In this document: one piece after another, positions 1-8,505 of the stretch
Layout: every line of letters begins with the position of its first letter
Position numbering within the stretch: position 1 is the first letter of the stretch
NCBI GenBank assembly: GCA_902779055.1
Contig: CACZAD010000007.1
Location: 1-64,000, forward strand
Direction of reading: 5' to 3'
Length of the DNA stretch: 64,000 nt
Source: Fibrobacter succinogenes
Lineage (GTDB): Bacteria > Fibrobacterota > Fibrobacteria > Fibrobacterales > Fibrobacteraceae
Notes under the pieces: model-generated
Databases searched by the model: none
Told to the model about the DNA's origin: nothing
What the model saw: the letters and a program-made list of their open reading frames with translations, nothing else
Made by a program: the position numbers and the translations under genes

Positions 1-1260
1 CATATTGAATACCCTGCGTATCCGTCGATGGAGTTTGGCCCTGATATGTATGGGGGTGTTATTTGGGAGTGTGCCGGTTTTTGTGGAACGATGGATATTG
101 ATCTGGATGGCTCTGAATACGCTGTTGGCGGAGTCTCCTTTAACATTGCGGGCTTTACTGATGATGATTTTGTTTTTGAAGATATTCAAGACTGGGGCGG
201 TGTTTGTGTCACTTATTTTTCCGAAAAGGATGCCTACCTGAACTTTGTTGTAAAGGATGTTCCTTACGAGAATTCTCTCAAGGTCGCTTTGCCGAAGTCC
301 GATGCGCTTGTCGAAAGATGCTTTACCTGGAATGAAATCGCGCCGAATGATCCCAATATGGGGCGTGCGGTAGGTGCTATCCAGTTTGCCATAAAGGGTA
401 CTGTGGATTATGAAAAATTCAGATTTAATCTTGCTGCTATCGGCAAGTATTCAGCCAGTGGCGCTTGCACTATTGAAAAGCCTGTAATTACCCCGAAGAG
501 CTCGTCATCGACGTGGATCCGCAGTAGTTCCAGTATCGACACGACCAGGCATCGTAAACTTGATGTTGAAGAACAGTGCGTGTTGCTGATGAATTTGTGG
601 GAATTTTTTGGCTATGTGTTTACTGATTATAATTGGTCTGGGAGTGATGAGGCTGGACGTTGGTATAGAATTGAAGATGCAAGTGATGAGAATAAGTCAA
701 ACTTTATTCAGCCTTTCTCTGATGAAGAATTGGCCAGTTTGATTGATGATGGTGGAGTTGAATTCCCTGATTCATGTGGAGGGAGTCGTTCTAACCTGTA
801 CGATGATGGCGTTTGCGGAACTGCCGTATTTAAGGATGACTATTTTGCGGGATTCGGATTTTATGTAGCTGGATTTGATCACAAGGATAGCACTTTGCTT
901 AGCGGTGATGTGGAAGAGTCGTGGGGCGGCATTTGCGTGACTTATGCGAGCGAAGCCGATCTCGATGTTGTGATGAACAGCACTGGCGTTCATGATATTA
1001 GCCAGTTGCCCAAGCTTCCTAAGGTGACGCTTCCCAAGAGTTCTGAATCGGTAACGCGTTGTTTGACGTGGGACGAATTTAAGTCGGACGATGGCAAACT
1101 CGCAGATCCGAAAAATCTGACGACCGTGAACTTTGTGGTTTATGGGGAAAAAGGAACCCAGAAAAAAGTCAATATTCACGGACTTGGCAAGTATTCAACT
1201 TATGCGGAATACGATTACAGCTTAAAGTGCCCCATAAAAGAAAACTTCGTCACTGAATAA
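1..1260 (+). CDS. Surface protein with repeated Fibrobacter module (5' truncated)
   Basis: The frame is open from the first base, so the start lies outside the window; about 419 codons are visible. Two copies of a module are seen: the end of one (to about base 480) and a complete one (about 560-1250), joined by Ser-rich linkers (SSSS around bases 500-535). Each module has a WGG(I/V)CVTY signature, paired cysteines and a closing G(L/I)GKY-type strand, as in the lipoproteins at 1487-3031 and 7510-8499. The pattern suggests an extracellular beta-sandwich, perhaps carbohydrate-binding, but no catalytic motif is visible. It is probably a cell-surface protein; function is not recognised. Confidence 0.8.
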   Translation, partial: HIEYPAYPSMEFGPDMYGGVIWECAGFCGTMDIDLDGSEYAVGGVSFNIAGFTDDDFVFEDIQDWGGVCVTYFSEKDAYLNFVVKDVPYENSLKVALPKSDALVERCFTWNEIAPNDPNMGRAVGAIQFAIKGTVDYEKFRFNLAAIGKYSASGACTIEKPVITPKSSSSTWIRSSSSIDTTRHRKLDVEEQCVLLMNLWEFFGYVFTDYNWSGSDEAGRWYRIEDASDENKSNFIQPFSDEELASLIDDGGVEFPDSCGGSRSNLYDDGVCGTAVFKDDYFAGFGFYVAGFDHKDSTLLSGDVEESWGGICVTYASEADLDVVMNSTGVHDISQLPKLPKVTLPKSSESVTRCLTWDEFKSDDGKLADPKNLTTVNFVVYGEKGTQKKVNIHGLGKYSTYAEYDYSLKCPIKENFVTE

Positions 1261-1358
1261 CTAGAATTTCTATAGTCCTCCTTAAACAGTCGTCCTCGAC
1301 CGCCAGGGAGGGGATCCCCGGCAATTTGTCATCCCGGCCTTTTTGTCACCTCGGATTT

Positions 1359-1430
1359 GTACAAGTACAAAGCCCTTCGGCTCAGCTATGAAAATGCAAG
1401 CATTTTCGCAGCGTTCGCCTTGGTTGCTTT
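1359..1430. repeat. 72-nt palindrome-bearing insert inside a REP-like element
   Basis: The flanks (1344-1358 and 1431-1450) together form the REP-like element seen uninterrupted in the asparaginase gene at about 39379-39410. Here its loop is split by about 72 nt containing the perfect inverted repeat GAAAATGC-AA-GCATTTTC (1389-1406). TTT occurs on both sides of the insert (1356-1358, 1428-1430), like a tiny target duplication. A simple REP-like half (TGTCATCCCGGCC) sits just before, at 1327-1339. The rest of the 1261-1486 gap shows no gene. Confidence 0.55.
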
Positions 1431-1486
1431 TATTCCGGGGCGGGATCACCATATTACAACTTATAGACAAAAGAAAGGAGTGTTGA

Positions 1487-3031
1487 ATGTTTAGGAGAAT
1501 TCTTGGGGGAGTGGTTTCGGTTTTGTTACTTGGCGTTGTCGCCTGCTCTGATGACAATCCTTCGGCTCGGCTTGTCGAATCGAATGTTGACGAAAGCAGT
1601 TCGTCTGTTGAAACTGCTCCAGAAAGTAGCGATGCTGTAGAAAACATCTCAAGCAGCAGTGTTGCTGGCGTATCGTCGAGCAGTGCTGGCGCTTCTGAGG
1701 ATCCCGCCGCATGTTTGTGGAATGGCAAAAAGGGTGAATTCATCGTAAATACGGGTTTGGGCCTAGATGCTGAGAGTGGTGCCGGATATTGGTATTCTTA
1801 TGATGATACCGATGATGGTGGCTTGTCTCGTGTTGTATGGGATGTAGATTGCCCAAATGATGGTTCGGATTGTATGCAGTACATTGTGGAGCGTTGCGGT
1901 GGTCTTTGTGGAAAGTTGTATGTCGAAAAAGGTGCTGCACGTGAAGCTAATGTGGGCGTGGCGTTCAATGTGGCCGGTTTTGAAAACCCTGGTGAAAGTG
2001 TAGAAGTTCCAAAGTCTGTTGATATCAGTGACTGGGGCGGCATTTGCGTTACGTTTGCATCGAGTCTGAATTTGTTCATGAAACTTGGTGTTGATGAAAA
2101 TACGGAAGTGATTGCTGAATTGGGCCAATCTGATGATCTGGTCGAAGAATGCTTTACTTGGAATGATTTTGATGATGGAGAAAATCCAATTTCCGGTGCT
2201 GAGGCTGCCAAGAAAGTCCGGAACATTAAATTCGGAAAGAGAAGCGGCGAGTCCATGATTGGAACGTTTAAGATTGTTTCGGTCGGCAAGTATGTTGCAA
2301 GCGGATCGTGCAAAGTCGTTGCTTCAAATCCGAATAGTTCATCTTCTACACCTTCAAGCAGTGACGATGGTGATTGTGTAACTCCGGAGTCTGTTAGCGA
2401 AATGTGGTTTGGCCCGAGAAACGCTAATAATGAAGAATATTTTGTAAATACCGGGCTCGATAATGGATCCGAAGCATCCGGATATTGGTTCAGTTTCAGT
2501 GATGAAAATGGCAATGCGTATGTCTCTTGGCCCGTAATGCAACTTGAATATGAAAATATAATCGATAGGGTTATAGAAGAATGCAAGGGTATTTGCGGGA
2601 TGTTCAAGTTTATAAATGAGGGTGTTACGGGTATCGGTTTTAACATTGCCGGGACTACAGACGGTTCGTACAAATATGCTGCTTTTGGCGATGCTTCTTC
2701 TTGGGGTGGAGTGTGCGTGACTTACACTTCTGAAACGGGTATGGATGTGGCTATGTCTGACGATACGACATTTTCTTCTGTCGAAAAAGTGGCGATGATG
2801 CCGAGGGTTTTATTGCCCAAGAGTGCCGAGGCCAAGACTGTTTGCGCAAAGTGGAGTGATTTCGTCACCCCCGCAGAAACTCCTGGTAATCCGGCTCATT
2901 TCACATCGCTTTTGTTTGTGGCTTACGGAGATGCTGGCTCAGAGAGCGATTTCAATGTTATCGGCATCGGTAAGTATGCCGATGTGAAAGATGTCTGCAA
3001 ACAAAGTGTATATCCCTTTGTCCCCTTTTAA
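1487..3031 (+). CDS. Lipoprotein with two Fibrobacter surface modules
   Basis: 514 residues. The N-terminus is a lipoprotein signal with lipobox LGVVAC, giving lipidated Cys20, so the protein should be anchored in an envelope membrane. A Ser-rich linker (about 30-70) is followed by two homologous modules (about 73-270 and 297-510) separated by SSSSTPSSS. Shared landmarks are VNTG...GYW, C-G-x-CG, GVxFN(V/I)AG and WGG(I/V)CVTY. The ATG at 1487 follows AAAGGAG with normal spacing. It follows the partial gene of the same family and may be a paralogue made by duplication. Carbohydrate or cell-wall binding is plausible but not shown; no catalytic residues are recognised. Confidence 0.85.
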   Translation: MFRRILGGVVSVLLLGVVACSDDNPSARLVESNVDESSSSVETAPESSDAVENISSSSVAGVSSSSAGASEDPAACLWNGKKGEFIVNTGLGLDAESGAGYWYSYDDTDDGGLSRVVWDVDCPNDGSDCMQYIVERCGGLCGKLYVEKGAAREANVGVAFNVAGFENPGESVEVPKSVDISDWGGICVTFASSLNLFMKLGVDENTEVIAELGQSDDLVEECFTWNDFDDGENPISGAEAAKKVRNIKFGKRSGESMIGTFKIVSVGKYVASGSCKVVASNPNSSSSTPSSSDDGDCVTPESVSEMWFGPRNANNEEYFVNTGLDNGSEASGYWFSFSDENGNAYVSWPVMQLEYENIIDRVIEECKGICGMFKFINEGVTGIGFNIAGTTDGSYKYAAFGDASSWGGVCVTYTSETGMDVAMSDDTTFSSVEKVAMMPRVLLPKSAEAKTVCAKWSDFVTPAETPGNPAHFTSLLFVAYGDAGSESDFNVIGIGKYADVKDVCKQSVYPFVPF

Positions 3032-3034
3032 CCT

Positions 3035-3174
3035 TGTCATCCCGGCCTTGTGCCGGGATCTTGAATAATACGAAAAATGCTCGCGAAAGAATCGCGAGCC
3101 TCTATCGAATTGTCATCCCGGCCTTGTGCCGGGATCGCCTTTTAAGCCCGCCACCGAGCGGGCATCGCCTTTTT
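3035..3174. repeat. Cluster of REP-like palindromes
   Basis: Two copies of TGTCATCCCGGCCTTGTGCC followed by GGGATC lie at 3035-3060 and 3111-3143, with a third variant (GCCCGCCACCGAGCGGGC plus ATCGCC) at 3145-3171. Between them is another hairpin, CTCGCG-AAAGAAT-CGCGAG. The family recurs throughout the window. The cluster separates two convergent genes and could also act as a terminator. Confidence 0.75.
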
Positions 3175-3898
3175 ACGGCAGTTCGCCGCCAATCAATTCC
3201 ATCTGCTTTTTGTAGATGTCCTTGCAGGCGTTTTCGCCGAGGTCGAGAAGCTTGTTGAGCATGGCGCGGTCAAAGCTGGCGTGTTCGCCTGTTCCCTGCA
3301 CTTCGATGAAGTTCTTGGCGTCTTGCATCACGACGTTCATATCGACGTCGGCGGCAGAGTCTTCGACATAGCAGAGGTCGCAAAGCGGATTGCCGCTCAC
3401 GACGCCCACAGAGATTGCGGTAATGCCGTGCTTCAAGATTTGTTGCGTGATGCCGAGGCGTTCCTTGATTTTCTTCACGGCAATGGCGAGTGCGACAAAG
3501 CCACCGATAATGCTGGCCGTTCGCGTGCCGCCATCGGCTTCAATCACATCGCAGTCCACGACGATGGCGTTCTCGCCGAGTGCGGCGAGATCGGCTGCGC
3601 CGCGCAGCGAACGGCCCACCAAGCGCTGGATTTCCTGCGTGCGACCGCTCGCGCCCTTGCGCTCGCGTTCCACGCGCTTGCCCGTGCTCTGCGGAAGCAA
3701 GCTGTATTCAGCCGTAATCCAGCCCGTGCCGCGACCAGCAAGCCAGTCCGGAACCTTCGGGAGGAGCGTTGCGTTGCAGATGACGCGGGTGCGTCCCATT
3801 TCGATGAGGACGGAACCATCGGCGCTAGAGATAAAGCCCGTGGTCATCTTGAGATTGCGATATTCTTCAGGTTTTCTGTCAGTACGTGTGTAAGCCAT
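3173..3898 (-). CDS. rph: Ribonuclease PH
   Basis: 241 residues from the chosen ATG at 3898, which has AAGGAGA four bases upstream; an in-frame ATG seven codons earlier lies before that site. RNase PH is a phosphate-dependent 3'-5' exoribonuclease that trims tRNA 3' ends. Family hallmarks are present: the R-x-D/E-x-R-N start region (TDRKPEEYRN), GRTRVICNA, the basic GRTQEIQRLVGRSLR stretch, DCDVIEADGGTRTA with the phosphate and catalytic residues, and ERLGIT. The length matches the family. It is a single gene convergent with the upstream lipoprotein gene and followed on the same strand by nothing nearby. Confidence 0.95.
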   Translation of the reverse strand: MAYTRTDRKPEEYRNLKMTTGFISSADGSVLIEMGRTRVICNATLLPKVPDWLAGRGTGWITAEYSLLPQSTGKRVERERKGASGRTQEIQRLVGRSLRGAADLAALGENAIVVDCDVIEADGGTRTASIIGGFVALAIAVKKIKERLGITQQILKHGITAISVGVVSGNPLCDLCYVEDSAADVDMNVVMQDAKNFIEVQGTGEHASFDRAMLNKLLDLGENACKDIYKKQMELIGGELP

Positions 3899-3913
3899 AT
3901 ATTCTCCTTGCAA

Positions 3914-3949
3914 TGTCACCCCGGCCGTAGTGCCGGGGTCGCCTTTTTC
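3914..3949. repeat. REP-like palindrome
   Basis: TGTCACCCCGGCCG-TAG-TGCCGGGGTCGCC lies between pheA and rph on their upstream/downstream boundary. It is a GC-rich hairpin ending in a T tract on the + strand, and it may also act as a transcription barrier. Confidence 0.7.
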
Positions 3950-3954
3950 TATGC

Positions 3955-4821
3955 TTAGTAACTCAGCTTTTCCGTTTTGCCTTTGTGGAAACTTCCGAGT
4001 CTATAAATAAAGTCCGTGTATTGCTGCAATTCCTTGAGCGCCTCAATCACGTTCGGGTCCTTCGGGTTCCCTTCGAACGAAAGGTGGAAAATGTATTCCC
4101 ACGGACGGTCCGGATGCGGACGGCTTTCGATTCGCGTGAGGTTCAAGTTGCGCTTGGCAAAGCATCCGAGAGCTTCGTACAAAGCGCCGGACTTGCCGGA
4201 ATCGCTCAACATAAAGAGGAGCGTTGTCTTGATGTCCAAAGCCTTTTCCGACGAAAGGTCCGGCAGTTCGTTGGCAGTCTTCTGGATTGCGTAAAAACGC
4301 GTGAAGTTCACGCCCGGCAAGTTTTCGAGCCCTTGCTTTAAGATGTCGAGACCGTAGAACTTGGCGGCATAAGCGCTTGCGATGGCACCGATGTGCTTGT
4401 CGCCGCGTTTTGCGATTTCTTCGGCGCTGCCTGCGGTGTCGTAGAATGCCGTGCTCTTGATGTTCGGGTGCTGCCCGAAAAAGCGGCTGCACTGGGCGAG
4501 TCCCTGCGGGTGGCTCAGCACTTCGCGCAAGTCTTCAATCTGGGTGCCCGGGAGAGCGCAGAGCGTGTGTTCAATCTGCAGCTTGACTTCGGCCACGATC
4601 GGATGGCGCCACTTGTAAAGCAAGTCGTAGTTGTCGTAAATGGAACCCGCCGTAGAGTTTTCGATAGGGATGGCGCCGCCGTCGACGACTCCGGTCTCGA
4701 TGCCCTGGAAAATTTGTTCAAAGGTATCCATCGGAACGACTTCGATATTGTTGCCGAAGAGATGGTATGCAGCACTTTCGCTATAGGCGCCACGACGCCC
4801 CTGGAAAGCTATCTTTTTCAT
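3955..4821 (-). CDS. pheA: Prephenate dehydratase with ACT domain
   Basis: 288 residues. It converts prephenate to phenylpyruvate in phenylalanine synthesis (cytoplasm). The N-terminal catalytic domain has FQGRRGAYSE, the PIENSTAGSI motif and the conserved NFTRFYAI motif near residue 180, whose Thr-Arg-Phe is essential in the family. The C-terminal ACT domain carries ESRPHPDRPWEYIFHLSFEG, the expected phenylalanine-sensing motif, so feedback inhibition is likely. No chorismate mutase domain is fused. Its ATG overlaps the stop of the upstream NlpC/P60 gene by four bases (ATGA), implying co-transcription and translational coupling. Confidence 0.95.
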   Translation of the reverse strand: MKKIAFQGRRGAYSESAAYHLFGNNIEVVPMDTFEQIFQGIETGVVDGGAIPIENSTAGSIYDNYDLLYKWRHPIVAEVKLQIEHTLCALPGTQIEDLREVLSHPQGLAQCSRFFGQHPNIKSTAFYDTAGSAEEIAKRGDKHIGAIASAYAAKFYGLDILKQGLENLPGVNFTRFYAIQKTANELPDLSSEKALDIKTTLLFMLSDSGKSGALYEALGCFAKRNLNLTRIESRPHPDRPWEYIFHLSFEGNPKDPNVIEALKELQQYTDFIYRLGSFHKGKTEKLSY

Positions 4822-5627
4822 TTGAACCGCCTTGCGCCTTTGTATTTTGACGCCCAGTAGTTATCGTCCATAGGGGTAATCACCACGCCGTTGCTTGTGC
4901 TGGCGTGGATGAATCGATCCCCTTTTAAGTAAATTCCAACATGACTGATTTTCCAGAAGTTTCCGAAAAAAACAAGGTCACCTTCCTGTAATTTTTTGCG
5001 CTTGATCGAGTAGCCGCGCCCGTCGTCAAAAATGCGTTGCGCGTTGTGGTCGAGCGAAATCCCGTAAAAGCCTTTGTACACCTGCATCACGTAACCGGAA
5101 CAGTCCGTTTTGCGTTTGCTGGCCGCTCCGTAAACATACTTTGCCCCGAGCCATTCCTTGGCGTACTTTTCAAGGTTCGTTGGCTTGGCTGTACGCTTTG
5201 TTTGTTTTTGCGTTGGGGCTGTCTTTTTGGCGACCGCCTTGTCGGTCTTCTTTTCGGCTTGCTTTTCTACCGTTTTTGCCGAAGTGTCTGCGACATTTTT
5301 TTCGGTGGCTTGTGCTGTAACGCCTGTGGCGACCTTTGCGGAGTCGCTACCTGTTTGAACGCTCTTGCTGGCAGAATCTTGCGCGTTCGCTTGGACCTCG
5401 CCGTTACTTTTCGAGGTCGCGGCAAGCCTTTCTTCTTGTACGAGTTCTTCTTGCGGGTTTACGGTAGTCGTGTCGACATCTACAGTTTCTTGCTTTGGAA
5501 CTCTGTAGCGCTTGTAAGACCCGCTTCGTCTGTCGTATCCGGGACGCACGGGAAAAGCGCAGCTTGAGAGCATTCCCAAACAGCATACAATGACAATTCC
5601 CGTAATGACGCGACTTCTTAAGGCCAT
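4818..5627 (-). CDS. NlpC/P60 family peptidoglycan hydrolase lipoprotein
   Basis: 269 residues from the ATG at 5627 (the preceding codon is an in-frame TTG). The N-terminus is a lipoprotein signal ending LSSC. A long low-complexity Ala/Lys/Thr-rich linker (about 45-150) spans the periplasm. The C-terminal domain has the NlpC/P60 Cys in TDCSGYVMQVY, a His in ISHVGIYL and a following HAST. Such enzymes are cysteine endopeptidases that cut peptide stems of peptidoglycan. It is translationally coupled to pheA, an unrelated function, so the pairing is probably only positional. Confidence 0.9.
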   Translation of the reverse strand: MALRSRVITGIVIVCCLGMLSSCAFPVRPGYDRRSGSYKRYRVPKQETVDVDTTTVNPQEELVQEERLAATSKSNGEVQANAQDSASKSVQTGSDSAKVATGVTAQATEKNVADTSAKTVEKQAEKKTDKAVAKKTAPTQKQTKRTAKPTNLEKYAKEWLGAKYVYGAASKRKTDCSGYVMQVYKGFYGISLDHNAQRIFDDGRGYSIKRKKLQEGDLVFFGNFWKISHVGIYLKGDRFIHASTSNGVVITPMDDNYWASKYKGARRFK

Positions 5628-5726
5628 CAATAGAAATTTAATTAATTGTGGCTCTTGGGAACAGCAATTGTTGACTCCGTATTCGGAAATTCAATATTGT
5701 AGCACTGGAAAAAGCCCCTGCTTTAA

Positions 5727-5762
5727 TGTCATGCCGGACTTGTTCCGGCATCGCCTTTTTTA
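5727..5762. repeat. REP-like palindrome
   Basis: TGTCATGCCGGACTTGTTCC followed by GGCATCGCC and six T residues. A degraded companion (GTCATCCAGACGCC) follows at 5767-5780. It lies between divergent genes, where the 290-base gap shows no other gene. Confidence 0.7.
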
Positions 5763-5917
5763 ACCGTCATCCAGACGCCTTGCTTCTTCGTTATCCTGAA
5801 CTCGCTTCTCCGTCATCTTGAACCCAAAGGGTGAAAGATCCAGTGAAGTCTTGTTATTGCATATAACGATTTTATATAAATTTATATTGGAAAAGTTTAA
5901 ACATAGGAAACTCTCTT

Positions 5918-6844
5918 ATGAAAAATGGAATGAACGAGTTTGAATTTCGCAAAATGCTCGCTGTTTTGGCGGCTGTTTTCGCGTGCGTAGGCATGTGGGG
6001 GTGTTCTGATGACGTGACATTTAGATGGAGTGATGAACGTTCGATAGGTAAAGTTATTGGATTTGTTGACGACTCTCTAGCCATTGTCAATACTTCTCGT
6101 TATTGGCATGAGGAAGTAGATCCTGCATTTGGTCTTTCTTATGATCAGTCAGGGTATGCTCATCCTGGACTGTCCCTTTATAACTACCGAGTTCAATTAG
6201 ATGGACCTGTATGGTCTGATACTCTAGATAACTCAATTGATGATGAGTTTAATTATGTCAGGGGGCAACTTTCAGATTCTGTAATTTGGGGTGGTGACCC
6301 GAAATCGGAAGTGTCGTTCTGGAAAATAGGCGAGAAACCGCATAAAATGAAAATCAAGAAGTTATTTGATGGATGTTCCGTCGAGGTTCATTACACTACG
6401 AAATTGAGGCCGTGGCTTGACGGAAAAATATTGGTGATGGGGGAAAGAAGGACCCCTCCTGATGTAAAAGGTTTTGATTTGGATAGTCTAGGTGATGAAT
6501 ATTGTCAGTATGCAGTATTAGATACGATGCAAAAAACAGTTACTTACAGGAAACTTGTTGGTGATTTAAAATGGATTAAGAAGTGTGACGATGTAAGAGC
6601 GTGGAGTGATGATGTGTATTGTTTTATGTCTGGAGAGCGTGCTTTTGAAGCTGTTCTTCTGCGAAATGGAAAAGATACTGTGGATGTTCCGATAAAATTT
6701 ACTATTGGTGATTTTTGGGGGAGTGTCTTACAACCTAACGCTAATTTATGTAATCTTATTGATGGTCAGGTTGTTTGTTCTGGTGTTGTATGGCGAGGAG
6801 GTTTGTCGTTTTATCAAAACGATGAAACTGTTGTTGAGTATTGA
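5918..6844 (+). CDS. Hypothetical lipoprotein
   Basis: 308 residues, not recognised. The N-terminus has a signal with lipobox MWGC (Cys29 if the first ATG is used; internal ATGs at codons 5 and 13 are also possible starts). The body is rich in Asp, Trp and Tyr with beta-type alternation, suggesting a secreted beta-rich domain; no repeats or catalytic motifs are seen. The gene is AT-rich compared with its neighbours. It is followed within 17 bases by the gene at 6862, so the two are probably co-transcribed. Confidence 0.75.
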   Translation: MKNGMNEFEFRKMLAVLAAVFACVGMWGCSDDVTFRWSDERSIGKVIGFVDDSLAIVNTSRYWHEEVDPAFGLSYDQSGYAHPGLSLYNYRVQLDGPVWSDTLDNSIDDEFNYVRGQLSDSVIWGGDPKSEVSFWKIGEKPHKMKIKKLFDGCSVEVHYTTKLRPWLDGKILVMGERRTPPDVKGFDLDSLGDEYCQYAVLDTMQKTVTYRKLVGDLKWIKKCDDVRAWSDDVYCFMSGERAFEAVLLRNGKDTVDVPIKFTIGDFWGSVLQPNANLCNLIDGQVVCSGVVWRGGLSFYQNDETVVEY

Positions 6845-6861
6845 TTTCATGTAGGAAGATA

Positions 6862-7437
6862 ATGGAAAAGTCAATAATTTTATTGCTTGCTGTTGCAAGT
6901 ATGTGTTGGTCCATTCCCAAACCAATGGAAAGCATTACGAATTACAATGTGATGATGGTTCATGGGGCTTATGGTGCGAGCAAAGGTTTTGGAAATAAAG
7001 ACTTTGTTGAATCACGCTTAAAGAAAGACTTGCCTGAGGCAATGGATACTTTGCCTGATTGGAGCTTATCTAAAACTCTGTACATTTTAGATACAAATCC
7101 TGCCGATGTTACGAGTCAAATGGGAAATCCTTCCGATTACAAAGCTCCAGTCAAGTCTGGAAGTCTTTGGAAGTTGGTTCCGAAGGACGCTTCGAAGCCG
7201 ACCTTGTTCTACTCCGAATGTGTCAAACGGGTCGTGAAGATGATTGCTAATGTGAACGGTTCTTCGGCAGAGATGTCCTTTGAGTATTGCGATGCATCGT
7301 GCAATTTGCCGGGAACACTAAAGAAAACGGAAATCGTAACAGCATTGCCTAGTGGTGAAAAAAGTATCGTTGTGATGGAGGTAGTCTCCGCCAAGGCTCG
7401 ACATATTCTTCCCGCAAAAATGTTTAATGTAGAGTAA
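6862..7437 (+). CDS. Secreted protein with hydrolase-like N-terminus, possibly a remnant
   Basis: 191 residues from ATG 6862, chosen over an in-frame TTG at 6841 because AGGAAG lies just before it. A signal peptide (MEKSIILLLAVASMCWS) is followed by NYNVMMVHGAYGASKGF, which resembles the beta-strand and HG oxyanion motif that opens alpha/beta hydrolases. The protein then lacks the room for a full hydrolase (no GxSxG nucleophile motif seen) and ends in a short domain with four cysteines. It could be a deletion derivative of a lipase/esterase or an unrelated small exported protein. Confidence 0.6.
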   Translation: MEKSIILLLAVASMCWSIPKPMESITNYNVMMVHGAYGASKGFGNKDFVESRLKKDLPEAMDTLPDWSLSKTLYILDTNPADVTSQMGNPSDYKAPVKSGSLWKLVPKDASKPTLFYSECVKRVVKMIANVNGSSAEMSFEYCDASCNLPGTLKKTEIVTALPSGEKSIVVMEVVSAKARHILPAKMFNVE

Positions 7438-7509
7438 AAATTTCCCCGAAAACACCCAAGGTGGAGAGTTTTTATATATATTCTTGTTTAGAAGAAAAAG
7501 GGCTCGATT

Positions 7510-8499
7510 TTGCTTAGAAGAATCATAGGGGTTGCGGCTTCTGCCGCCTTGTTGAATGTTGTCGCCTGTTCCGGTGACAATTCTTGTGAACCTGTGCAGA
7601 TTTCTGCCGAAAGCAGCTCGTCGGTTGCAGAATCGTCAAGTAGTGCAAAACATGCTACTTATCAAATGAGTAGCAGTGTCCGGACCACCGAATCATCAAG
7701 TAGTAAAAATGCGCCCGTAACCGAGTCGTCCAGCAGCGCTGAAGTTCTTAGCTCAAGTTCAGAACAAATTGTTTCTTCCAGCAGCGCTGGGGATGAAATT
7801 TGCAGGAACGCAAAATCGTCCTATGATTTATATAGCGGTCCGGCCATAGAATGGCAAGTGAATACGGGTGCCGATAACGGTAGCGAAACTTCGGGATATT
7901 GGTTTGGGTTCAGCTTGGCCGATGCGGCTGAAAAGTCATCCGTGATTTTCCCAAGACCGGCCTCTCCCTACGAAACAGGCTATGAAGCTTATGAGTGCTG
8001 CGAAGGCGTTTGTGGTGCTTTTGATTTTGTCAATGATGGTTCTCTTGGGGTCGGTTTTATTGTTGCGGGTGCAAGCACTTTGGCGGGTGATGAACTTGCC
8101 TTGGGTGATATTTCGAACTGGGGCGGTTTGTGTGTGACCTATGCATCGGAAACAGATTTGAATGTAGCTTTAAGCAATGAACAAGGTGCAGAATCCTATT
8201 TGGCACCTCAAATCAATATGGTTTCTGAATTGCCCAAGGCCGTTTTGACAAAGTCCGTACCGCTAAAGACGCTATGCCTAAAGTGGGATGATTTTACTTC
8301 GGCTGCCGGTAGCGCCGATCCGACGCAGGTTGCATCGGTGCTGTTTTATGCGGACGGCACAGCGGGTTCACGGAGTCGCTTTAAAATATCAGGCCTTGGC
8401 AAGTATACCGAGTCCCAGAATTTTTGCGAACAAAGCGACGATCCGTTTATTGCAAAAACGGAAGGCTATAAGGCAACATTGTGCTCGTTTAATTTTTAG
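7510..8499 (+). CDS. Lipoprotein with one Fibrobacter surface module
   Basis: 329 residues. The start is a TTG preceded by AAAAAGGG; the choice is supported because the resulting N-terminus (MLRRIIG...NVVAC, Cys20) matches residue for residue in layout the signal of the 1487-3031 protein (MFRRILG...GVVAC). A linker with repeated (E)SSSS blocks (about 30-95) leads to one module (about 97-310) carrying VNTG, SGYWFGF, CCEGVCG, WGGLCVTY and a final GLGKY. It is a third paralogue of the local family. Probably surface-exposed; ligand unknown. Confidence 0.8.
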   Translation: MLRRIIGVAASAALLNVVACSGDNSCEPVQISAESSSSVAESSSSAKHATYQMSSSVRTTESSSSKNAPVTESSSSAEVLSSSSEQIVSSSSAGDEICRNAKSSYDLYSGPAIEWQVNTGADNGSETSGYWFGFSLADAAEKSSVIFPRPASPYETGYEAYECCEGVCGAFDFVNDGSLGVGFIVAGASTLAGDELALGDISNWGGLCVTYASETDLNVALSNEQGAESYLAPQINMVSELPKAVLTKSVPLKTLCLKWDDFTSAAGSADPTQVASVLFYADGTAGSRSRFKISGLGKYTESQNFCEQSDDPFIAKTEGYKATLCSFNF

Positions 8500-8505
8500 G
8501 GTTGA

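Noticed and set aside
3034-3258. Short + strand frame across the REP-like cluster
   Set aside because: It is made of repeat units, runs into rph on the other strand and has no start signal; its peptide words (SSRPCAG, VIPALCRD) are only the translation of the repeat.
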